Source of the DNA: VXYK01 sp965214565
GTDB lineage: Bacteria; Actinomycetota; Acidimicrobiia; Acidimicrobiales; Aldehydirespiratoraceae
Direction: 5' to 3'
NCBI GenBank assembly: GCA_965214565.1
Contig: OZ243951.1
Span: forward strand, 1,302,001-1,366,000
Length of the DNA stretch: 64,000 bases
How positions within the stretch are numbered: the first letter of the stretch is position 1; every line of letters starts with the position of its first letter. Positions 16,700-23,252 of this stretch are shown piece by piece. The position numbers were made by a program, and so were the translations under genes. The notes below the pieces were generated by a model. That model searched no databases. It was not told the DNA's origin and was given only the letters and a program-made list of their open reading frames with translations.

Positions 16700-16718
16700 A
16701 GCGTTCATGGCGAACGCC
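16700..16718 (+). other. Putative recombination core at the 5' end of cassette 1
   Basis: The 19-bp sequence AGCGTTCATGGCGAACGCC has arms GCGTT/AACGC around a 7-bp centre CATGGCG. Homology to the complete SLH-Fn3 gene begins exactly here, and DNA before it is unrelated. The same boundary occurs in cassette 2 (26304-26321), and the matching site lies inside the complete gene (31956-31974). The arm-spacer-arm size fits tyrosine recombinase core sites. That reading is inference, because the sequence is also coding. Confidence 0.5.
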
Positions 16719-19700
16719 TACGCGGCGCTCACTGGGATGGAGGCACCGGTCGAGGAGCACATGTTCGAAGATGTTGAGGGTGACCCCAACGCTGATGACA
16801 TTGCTCGTATCAGCCCGAACGGGCTTGAGATCACGACGGGCACGTCGGCTACGACGTATTCGCCGGGTGACCCTGTGCTTCGCGGGCACATGGCTCTGTT
16901 CTTGACACGTCTGTACAAGGCGGTGACGGGTGAGGACGCTCCGGCGGGCGACACTCCGTTCACCGACATCGGCGACCGTCCCGACTCGGAGCAGGCCGCG
17001 ATCGGTTCGCTGTTCGAGTTGGAGGTCACGCGGGGCACTTCGACTACGACGTATTCGCCGCACAGCAATGTGACACGCGAGCAGATGGCTTCGTTTGTTG
17101 CTCGTATGTATCGGGCGATTGATGAGATGCCTGATCCAACTGAGGCACCGGGAGCTCCGACCGGTGTCATGGCAACACCGCACGGCACCGCAGGTACAGC
17201 GCTCGAGGTCACTTGGTCCGCCCCCGAAGACTCGGGCACCAGTGATGTCACTGGTTATGTCGTGCAGTGGGGTGCCGACTACAACAGCCAGCAGACCACC
17301 TCGGAAACCTCAGCCGCGATCTTCGGCCTCACCAAGGGCATGGACTACAGCGTCCGTGTAGCGGCGGTGAGCGACGACGGCCAGGGCGAGTGGGCGATGG
17401 CTACCGGCACGCCGGGCACCACGCCAGGGATGGTCTCCGATCTCAGGGCAGAACCTGGTGCGAGTCCCGGGACTATCAATGTCATGTGGACCGCACCCGC
17501 GGACGATGGTGGCACTCCGCTTACCGGATACATGATTCTGTGGGCTCAAGGCAACAACGAGCAGCAGTCCATGACGATCAGCAATCCAGGCGCTACCAGT
17601 TACACCCTCAGTGGACTGAACAGCGCGGGGCTCTACTACGTGTGGGTCAAAGCAGTCAACGGTGCTGGCGACGGCGAAGCCTCCGCTGCCGCCTCAGCCA
17701 CCCCGACCGGGAACGTTCCAAGCGGAACCGTCAAGGTCAACCCAACCAGCGGCAACGACGCCGGAAAGCGCTTCGCGTCGATGAGTTGGCCAACCGTGAC
17801 AGCCAAAGCCGGTCAGGGTCTGGACAACTACACAATCCAACGCAAGTGCGGAAGCCAACTGTGGCCAGACGCAATCATCCCCAATGACGTTTCTCGTATT
17901 GTCATGCAGGATGCTGTCACCACCGCTGCCAACCAGGTACTCCCTGTAGACCATGCCTTGCTCGGCGGACCAGTCGGATCGGGCACGCTGATCAACGGGG
18001 TTGAGTGCACCTACCGAGTCCGAGCCAACGTCTACACTAATACAAACGGCAATGATCGCCAGGATTCCGGCGAGCCGAACGTAGGTGTGTGGGTTGAAGG
18101 CAAAGCCACACCAGCGGCCTCCACAGCGGCACCCGCTCCAGGGGTCGATGTGGTTCCAGCGGCCCCAGAGGGTGTAGGCGTTATCGCAGGTAACCGGACC
18201 ATGCAGGTCAACTGGACCCTCGTACCCGCCACGAGCCAGGGTACCGGTGGTTCGATCAGCGGATACAGGGTTACCTTGTTCTCGCCGTTCCCAGTGCCCG
18301 TGGCTTCCGTAACTGTCAGTGCTATCACCGAATCACACATGTTCACGGGCCTGACCAACGGTTGGACATACACCGCTAACGTCGTCGCTCTTAACCCCAA
18401 GGGCGCTGGCGCTTCGAACGATGTCACCGCGCAGGCTGCCATGGGGATCCCCGGGGCCGCGCAAGGCGCGCCGACCAACGTGCGTGTCACGCAAGGCACG
18501 ACACGGGGCACAACGTTGAAGGTCGCCTGGAACGCTCCAGCGGCTAACAGCCTCGCAACAGTGACCGGCTACACCTTGCAGTGGCGTATCTCAGCCACCG
18601 CGAGAGCCGCCGCCGGTGGTTGGGCAGACACCTCGACCACGCCACCGGGTGGGGAATTGATGCCAACATCGGCCATGGTTGAAGTTGCAGGGCTCACCGC
18701 AGGTACGTCCTACGACTTCCGGGTCCGGGCCACAGGCACCAGGCCTAATCCGGACTCGCCTGGAAGTACCCTCGATGCGACCGGTCCTTGGAGCGCCGTT
18801 GCTTCAGGAGCAGCCACAGGTTTGCCCGCAGCAGCCACCAACGTTGCGGTGACCGGAAACGACGGCTCGTTGACTCTGGCGTGGACTCCCGCCGACGGTA
18901 ACGGTTCGGATGTCACCAGCTACTCGCTGGTGTACCGCCGTAACGCAGGTGAAGGTTACAACCCGCCGAACACCGTTAGCGTGCCTGCGTCATTGTTGCC
19001 GACCAAGACCATCACGGGACTGACGAACGGTGTCGAATACGAGATCCTTATTACGTCACGCAACGCAAATGGTTCTTCACAGCAACCGGCGAAAACAACA
19101 GGCACGCCTGAGGGCGGAGGCGGTAGCCTCGCAGCTCCGTCCTCGGTAAAGGCGACGGTGGTGCCCGTTGTGAACGCTGACGGCACGATTGGTAGCAACG
19201 CGCAGATCAACGTCAGTTGGAACGCGGTCTCACGAGCTACTGGCTACACCGTCCAATTCCTGCCGGTGCTTAGTAATGCTACTCCACCAGTCCCTGGTAA
19301 TCCCGCCGACGACAATTGGTCATCTGATGGCGTGATGATCGTGCCCAGGACGACCACTGCCGTCATCACCGGTTTGGCATATGACGCCACCTATGTGGTG
19401 CGGGTGCGAGCAGCAACGCCGCAAGGTCGATGGGGATTCTCGGCGGCGGCTAGAACCGAAAGCGCGCCATCGACAGCACCAAGTGTGAGTGTTGTAAATA
19501 TTGCTGGAACAACAACGCTGCGAGTCAACTGGACTTCGCTCAACGCAATGGATTCCCGGACCCAAGGGGTCACCGGTTACAAGGTGTCTTGGGGACCAAC
19601 CGAACCAACGGTTCCCGGTAACCGCGGTACTGCAACGGTTGCGGCGCCGGCCAATGCCGGAAGCGGGATGCCGATGAGCTACGACATAACCGGGCTCACC

Positions 19701-19790
19701 GCTATCGGCCAGCCAATCCGGGTGACTGTCGCAGCAGTCAACAAGATCGGTGCAGGTGCCCAAGGCATGGGCACCTACCCGTCGTCATAA
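16707..19790 (+). CDS. SLH-Fn3 surface protein lacking signal peptide (probable silent cassette 1)
   Basis: The open frame gives 1027 residues, starting MANAYAALTG within what is the first SLH domain in the complete paralogue at 28833-32285. It has no signal peptide, no first half of SLH1 and no ribosome-binding site before the ATG, so it is unlikely to be expressed alone. Residues 1-154 (SLH) differ from cassette 2 at only 4 positions. After the first Fn3 domain the sequence diverges strongly, with about eight Fn3 domains to the end. Part of it (PSGTVKVNPTSG, IQRKCGS) follows the architecture of the complete gene. It ends with the shared 3' element. Orientation is opposite to the complete gene. 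The frame is fully intact over 3 kb, which argues it is kept by selection or recent exchange rather than being dead. Confidence 0.8.
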   Translation: MANAYAALTGMEAPVEEHMFEDVEGDPNADDIARISPNGLEITTGTSATTYSPGDPVLRGHMALFLTRLYKAVTGEDAPAGDTPFTDIGDRPDSEQAAIGSLFELEVTRGTSTTTYSPHSNVTREQMASFVARMYRAIDEMPDPTEAPGAPTGVMATPHGTAGTALEVTWSAPEDSGTSDVTGYVVQWGADYNSQQTTSETSAAIFGLTKGMDYSVRVAAVSDDGQGEWAMATGTPGTTPGMVSDLRAEPGASPGTINVMWTAPADDGGTPLTGYMILWAQGNNEQQSMTISNPGATSYTLSGLNSAGLYYVWVKAVNGAGDGEASAAASATPTGNVPSGTVKVNPTSGNDAGKRFASMSWPTVTAKAGQGLDNYTIQRKCGSQLWPDAIIPNDVSRIVMQDAVTTAANQVLPVDHALLGGPVGSGTLINGVECTYRVRANVYTNTNGNDRQDSGEPNVGVWVEGKATPAASTAAPAPGVDVVPAAPEGVGVIAGNRTMQVNWTLVPATSQGTGGSISGYRVTLFSPFPVPVASVTVSAITESHMFTGLTNGWTYTANVVALNPKGAGASNDVTAQAAMGIPGAAQGAPTNVRVTQGTTRGTTLKVAWNAPAANSLATVTGYTLQWRISATARAAAGGWADTSTTPPGGELMPTSAMVEVAGLTAGTSYDFRVRATGTRPNPDSPGSTLDATGPWSAVASGAATGLPAAATNVAVTGNDGSLTLAWTPADGNGSDVTSYSLVYRRNAGEGYNPPNTVSVPASLLPTKTITGLTNGVEYEILITSRNANGSSQQPAKTTGTPEGGGGSLAAPSSVKATVVPVVNADGTIGSNAQINVSWNAVSRATGYTVQFLPVLSNATPPVPGNPADDNWSSDGVMIVPRTTTAVITGLAYDATYVVRVRAATPQGRWGFSAAARTESAPSTAPSVSVVNIAGTTTLRVNWTSLNAMDSRTQGVTGYKVSWGPTEPTVPGNRGTATVAAPANAGSGMPMSYDITGLTAIGQPIRVTVAAVNKIGAGAQGMGTYPSS

Positions 19791-19793
19791 GTA

Positions 19794-19925
19794 ATACCAA
19801 GATGTAGTCGGCTGGCTCCTGGGCTCTCCGCCGGGCCCAGAGAGCCGCTGGCTACTTAGCTGCAATTGCAACTAAGCATTAGTTCAGAGCCCGAGGTCTT
19901 GGCCTCGGGCTCTAACTATTTTTCC
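19794..19925 (+). terminator. Shared 3' element with Rho-independent terminator, copy 1
   Basis: This 132-bp block follows the cassette 1 stop codon. It holds an imperfect GC-rich hairpin (GGCTGGCTCC...), a palindromic segment centred on GCAATTGC, and a perfect 11-bp stem hairpin at 19886-19913 (arms AGAGCCCGAGG/CCTCGGGCTCT) followed by AACTATTTTT. The last part is a standard intrinsic terminator. Near-identical copies lie at 23116-23247 and 28699-28830 in the opposite orientation. Conservation of the whole block, not only the hairpin, goes beyond what termination needs. Confidence 0.85.
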
Positions 19926-20221
19926 CACGCTCCAACCCTCCACCATGTATTGGAGACCGACCCGGCAGGCCACAAGAACCCACCGGCAAGCGCAGACTTC
20001 CAACTCAGCGAAGCGGATGCTGGTTTGGCAACAGAAAGTGCGGTCAGGTTCGATCGTCGGCTCGACGGCAAGGAAGACCCCGCCCGCTGCCCCTCACCCG
20101 AGTTCGACGGGGCCAGCCACGACAAGTTCTCCGCGCACAGCTCCTTGAGCGCTCCAGGCTGTCCGATCGTGTCGGTGAGGCTGCTGTGGATATCGGTTCG
20201 CTGCTGTTCTGTCAGGACCAG
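19926..20221 (-). pseudogene. 5' remnant of a coiled-coil B-family gene and unrecognised sequence
   Basis: On the minus strand the first residues LTEQQRTDIHSSLTDTIGQPGA (written here as the start of the B family, about 22 residues from 20215 down) match the B-family proteins at 22056 and 27089. The match then stops and unrelated sequence runs to the 3' element of cassette 1. The GTG start found in the intact B genes is lost (the site reads GGTCCTGACA). It is therefore a cut-off gene whose body was replaced. The rest of the 296-bp interval shows no recognisable gene. Confidence 0.6.
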
Positions 20222-20279
20222 GTTGGTTCCCCCGTCCAATCCACCTGGTCGATTCAGGGGGCAAGTGGTGTACGAGCCT

Positions 20280-20328
20280 CACCGTAGCACCAAAACTATT
20301 CAGAGGCACTCGAATCAAATAAGAGCAG
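20280..20328 (+). repeat. Conserved 49-bp intergenic block, copy 2
   Basis: It lies between the B remnant and coiled-coil gene A1 and is a close relative of the block at 15538-15586. Upstream it is joined to a second conserved stretch (CCAATCCACCTGGTCGATTC) that precedes the B start in all pairs. Downstream, a conserved leader (GGCGACAACTTCC) runs to the A gene ribosome-binding site. The position suggests back-to-back promoters. Confidence 0.6.
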
Positions 20329-20421
20329 CCGACGCGCCGTCTGGGGTGGTACGGTGGAGGCACTCGCTGGGCAATGGCGACAACTTCCCTTCACAAGCAG
20401 CGACAACGAAGGGAACTTGCC

Positions 20422-20829
20422 ATGGCGGCAGGCGAGCAGGAGCGTTTTGAGCTCCTCAACAGTTTGATCGAAGCGCTCGGGGAGGATGTGGCCTACAAAC
20501 TCATGAACTCACTACCCCCATTCTCCTGGGACCAGGTCGCTACCAAAGAAGACCTCAACACACTGGCCACAGCGATCACCGCGAAGTTCGACCAAGTCGA
20601 CGCACAATTCAAGTCCGTCAACGCACAGTTCGAGATGGTTGCGGCGGAGTTCGTGAACCTGCGCGGAGAGATCGCCAAAGAGGTCGCAGGTCTATCGACC
20701 AAGATCGGCGTGCTCGACAGCAGCTTCTCCAAGAAGATCACCGACCAGACCCGAATCATGGTGACGATGATCGCCGGGTTCTCGTTATCCGTGTGCGCAG
20801 CCATGGCCGGCGGCATCCTCTTCGCCTGA
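20422..20829 (+). CDS. Coiled-coil, C-terminally membrane-anchored protein, family A (A1)
   Basis: The 135-residue protein begins MAAGEQERFELL. It has an N-terminal helical part ending SWDQVATKEDL (about residues 33-43), then a coiled coil of heptads (AKFDQVDAQFKSVNAQFEM), then a C-terminal transmembrane helix (IMVTMIAGFSLSVCAAMAGG). The frame is open from 20374, but GAAGGGAA before 20422 and the matching starts of A2-A5 support the inner ATG. It has one VNAQFE heptad where A2 has three. The family shares a pattern with family B: Q-x-R near the start, LM-x-x-x-PP, W-x-Q-x-ATK-x-DL. No function is known. The layout would suit a membrane-tethered rod or scaffold. Confidence 0.8.
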   Translation: MAAGEQERFELLNSLIEALGEDVAYKLMNSLPPFSWDQVATKEDLNTLATAITAKFDQVDAQFKSVNAQFEMVAAEFVNLRGEIAKEVAGLSTKIGVLDSSFSKKITDQTRIMVTMIAGFSLSVCAAMAGGILFA

Positions 20830-20902
20830 CACCCGACCGGAGGGCCGGGGACTGCCCATCCAATCCGTCTGGTCGATTCAGGGGAAAGTGGATTACAGGC
20901 AT

Positions 20903-20951
20903 CACCGTGACACCAAAGCCATTCAGAGGCCCCCGAATCAAATTACAGCTG
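20903..20951 (+). repeat. Conserved 49-bp intergenic block, copy 3
   Basis: This copy precedes A2. The conserved B-side leader (CCAATCCGTCTGGTCGATTC) is present just before it, but no B gene follows on the other side. A1 ends there instead. The arrangement indicates that a B gene was deleted or that an A gene with its leader was duplicated in tandem. Confidence 0.6.
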
Positions 20952-21045
20952 CCAACACACTTTCTTGGTGATACGGTACGGGGTACTCGCTGCGCAATGG
21001 CGACAACTTCCCTCCACAAGCAGCTACAACGAAGGGAACCTTGCC

Positions 21046-21516
21046 ATGACGGCAGGCGAGCAGGAGCGATTCGGGCTCCTCAACAGTTTCATCGAAGCGC
21101 TCGGAGAGGAAGCGGCCCACAAATTCATGGATGTCCTACCCCCATTCTCCTGGGACCAGGTCGCAACCAAAGACGACCTCAACGCCCTAGCCACGTCGAT
21201 CACCGCGAAGTTCGACCAAGTCGACGCACAATTCAAGTCCGTCAACGCACAGTTCGAGTCGGTCAACGCACAGTTCGAGATGGTCAACGCACAGTTCGAG
21301 ATGGTTGCGGCGGAGTTCGTGAACCTGCGCGGAGAGATCGCCAAGGTCGAGGGCAACCTCGCCAAAGAGATCGCAGGGCTCTCGACCAAGATCGGTGAAC
21401 TCGACAGCAGCTTCTCCAAGAAGATCACCGATCAGACTCGAATCATGGTGACGATGATCGCCGGGTTCTCGTTGTCCGTGTGCGCAGCCATGGCCGGCGG
21501 CATCCTCTTCGCCTGA
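21046..21516 (+). CDS. Coiled-coil, C-terminally membrane-anchored protein, family A (A2)
   Basis: The 156-residue protein starts MTAGEQERFGLL after GAAGGGAAC at good spacing. It has the same layout as A1 but a longer rod: three VNAQFE heptads encoded by near-identical 21-bp units at about 21240-21303, plus an extra KVEGNLAKEIAG segment. The C-terminal helix is almost identical to A1. The differences from A1 are in whole 7-residue steps, which keeps the coiled-coil phase and points to slippage or unequal exchange between 21-bp units. Function unknown. Confidence 0.82.
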   Translation: MTAGEQERFGLLNSFIEALGEEAAHKFMDVLPPFSWDQVATKDDLNALATSITAKFDQVDAQFKSVNAQFESVNAQFEMVNAQFEMVAAEFVNLRGEIAKVEGNLAKEIAGLSTKIGELDSSFSKKITDQTRIMVTMIAGFSLSVCAAMAGGILFA

Positions 21517-21636
21517 TACCCGACCGGAGGCCAGTGGACTGCTAATGGTCCCAGACATCGGGATCAGGGCCCCTCTTGGGTGGCGTAGATGCGCCAGCCG
21601 AGGAAATGGGGCTCTTCGGTGCGGGGAGACGAAGCC

Positions 21637-22056
21637 TCAGACGGCTAGGAAGATCGAGCCGCAGATGGAGACGGTCATCACCGCGATTGCCACGGCGAAC
21701 CCCCAAACCTCTCTGCTGCGTCTTTCGGACAATTCGGCGAATCGCGTGTCGACCTTCGCGAATCGGGTGTCGATCGCCGCGAATCGGGTGTCGATCGCCG
21801 CGAACTGCTTCTGGATCTCCGCGAACTGCTCTGCGAGTTGTTCGCGGAGCTGCGCGAACTGGACATCCATCTTGGCGTTGAGTGCGACGAATCCAGCCTG
21901 GGTCTTGGTCTCGAGGTCTGCGAGGTCGCGTTTGGTGGCGAACTGTTCCCATCCTCCTGGTGGTTGCTGTGCCATTAGGAATTCCGCTTCCGGCTGCCCG
22001 ATCGTGTCGGCAAGGCTGCTGTAGATGTCGGTTCGCTGCTGTTCTGTCAGGGCCAC
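21637..22056 (-). CDS. Coiled-coil, C-terminally membrane-anchored protein, family B (B1)
   Basis: The 139-residue protein starts at a GTG (residues ALTEQQRTDIYSSL follow). An N-terminal helical domain ends GGWEQFATKRDLADLETK. Then come a heptad rod with REQLAEQFAEIQKQF and repeated FAAIDTR/FAKVDTR units, and a C-terminal transmembrane helix (FAVAIAVMTVSICGSIFLAV). It is divergent from A3, with the conserved intergenic block between. Family B is clearly related to family A in its N-terminal pattern. Downstream, 21,545-21,610 keeps a short relic also seen at about 26,405-26,460 (reading LGWRIYATQ). Function unknown. Confidence 0.82.
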   Translation of the reverse strand: MALTEQQRTDIYSSLADTIGQPEAEFLMAQQPPGGWEQFATKRDLADLETKTQAGFVALNAKMDVQFAQLREQLAEQFAEIQKQFAAIDTRFAAIDTRFAKVDTRFAELSERRSREVWGFAVAIAVMTVSICGSIFLAV

Positions 22057-22112
22057 TTCGGTCCCCCATCCAATCCGTCTGGTTGATTCTGGGGGAAGTG
22101 GCTAACGGGGGC

Positions 22113-22161
22113 CACCGTAACACCAAAGCCATTCAGAGACAACCGAATCAGACCAACAGCG
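22113..22161 (+). repeat. Conserved 49-bp intergenic block, copy 4
   Basis: It sits in the 201-bp gap between divergent B1 and A3, with the conserved B-side leader on one side and the A-side leader (GGTACTCGCTGCGCAATGGC) on the other. Conservation with copies 1-3 and 5 is stronger than expected for neutral spacer DNA, so it probably carries divergent promoters or a regulator site. Confidence 0.65.
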
Positions 22162-22257
22162 CTCAACGCACCGTACGGATGATACGGTACGGGGGTACTC
22201 GCTGCGCAATGGCGACAACTTCCCTCCACAAGCAGCTACAACGAAGGGAACCTTGCC

Positions 22258-22651
22258 ATGACGGCAGGCGAGCAGGAGCGATTCGGGCTCCTCAACAGTT
22301 TGATCGAAGCGCTCGGAGAGGATGCGGCCCACAAACTCATGGATGCCCTACCTCCAGTATCTTGGGATCAGGTCGCAACTAAAGACGACCTCAACGCCCT
22401 GGCCACAGCGATCACCGCGAAGTTCGACCAAGTCGACGCACAATTCAAGTCCGTCAACGCACAGTTCGAGTCGGTCAACGCACAGTTCGAGATGGTTGCG
22501 GCGGGGTTCGTGAACCTGCGCGGAGAGATCGCCAAAGAGGTTGCGGGGATATCCAAGAAGATCACCGACCAGACTCGAATCATGGTGACGATGATCGCCG
22601 GGTTCTCGTTATCCGTGCGCAGCCATGGCCGGCGGCATCCTCTTCGCCTGA
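22258..22651 (+). pseudogene. Coiled-coil family A gene with a C-terminal frameshift (A3)
   Basis: The start MTAGEQERFGLL, the rod with two VNAQFE heptads and most of the transmembrane helix match A1 and A2. Near 22616 the intact genes read CCGTGTGCGCAG, but here it is CCGTGCGCAG. Loss of two bases (one TG unit) shifts the frame after FSLSV. The family stop (22649-22651) is missed and translation would run on to 22998 with unrelated residues. The change removes the end of the membrane anchor. It may be a decayed copy or a slippage-controlled state, and sequence alone cannot tell. Confidence 0.7.
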
Positions 22652-22679
22652 CCAACACCGGCTTGCGGTTCTTTGAGAG

Positions 22680-22855
22680 GCGATATGCTCCGCGGGCACC
22701 GCGTTGCCTCGACGCCCCAAAGAACCACGGATCGTTTGTGCACATCACGCTCCATCGGCAAAGTCTCGTTCTCCCGCAACCGCACCAACTCAGCGCGCTC
22801 ATCGGTGCTCAACCCACCAGCACGTTCGGCGACATCGCGGCGCATCCAATTCCCC
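22680..22855 (-). mobile_element. Fragment of an IS3-family transposase OrfA
   Basis: On the minus strand the frame reads GNWMRRDVAERAGG, LSTDERAELVRLRENE and LPMERDVHKRSV. This is the characteristic helix-turn-helix to leucine-zipper stretch of IS3-family OrfA (usual form: LRRENxxLxMERDILKRA). Only about 58 residues remain, without OrfB or terminal repeats. It is flanked on both sides by pieces of family A genes, so an IS3 element may have inserted or brought about recombination here and then decayed. Confidence 0.7.
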
Positions 22856-23107
22856 ACGTCGATCACTGCGAAGTTCGACCAAGTCGCCGTCCAGTTCACC
22901 GCGGTGGCGGCAGAGCTCGTGAGCGAGCGCGGAGAATTCGCCAAAGTCGAGGGCAACCTCACCAAAGAGATCGCAGGGCTATCGACCAAGATCGGTGAAC
23001 TCGACAGCAGCTTCTTCGAAAGGACCCCCGAACAGACCCGAACCTTGATACTGATGTTGGCGGGCTTCTCGGTGGCCGTGTGCGCCACCATGGTGCTTTC
23101 TGGTTGA
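22856..23107 (+). pseudogene. 3' part of a coiled-coil family A gene (A4 relic)
   Basis: The frame reads SITAKFDQVAVQFTAVAAEL, then KVEGNLTKEIAGLSTKIGEL, then ends LAGFSVAVCATMVLSG. It matches the rod and C-terminal helix of family A but lacks the N-terminal half, which is replaced by the IS3 fragment. The sequence is more divergent than A1-A3 (for example ERTPEQTRTLILM in place of KKITDQTRIMVTM), so it is an older copy. Confidence 0.7.
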
Positions 23108-23115
23108 GGGGGTCA

Positions 23116-23247
23116 GGAAAAATAGTTAGAGCCCGAGGCCAAGACCTCGGGCTCTGAACTAATGCTTAGTTGCAATTGCAGCTAAGTAGCCGGCGGCTCG
23201 CTGGGCCCGGCGGAGAGCCCAGGAACCAGCCGACTACATCTTGGTAT
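23116..23247 (-). terminator. Shared 3' element with Rho-independent terminator, copy 2
   Basis: This is the same 132-bp block as at 19794-19925, here on the minus strand behind cassette 2. The perfect stem is at 23128-23155 with a T-run (seen as A-run on plus) at 23118-23122. It is an inverted repeat of copy 1 and a direct repeat of copy 3, so homologous exchange could invert or delete the DNA between them. Confidence 0.85.
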
Positions 23248-23252
23248 TTTCC

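Noticed and set aside
22652..22998. Extended C-terminus of the A3 frame as a new protein
   Set aside because: It arises from the two-base deletion and reads through IS3 and A4 relics in wrong frames.
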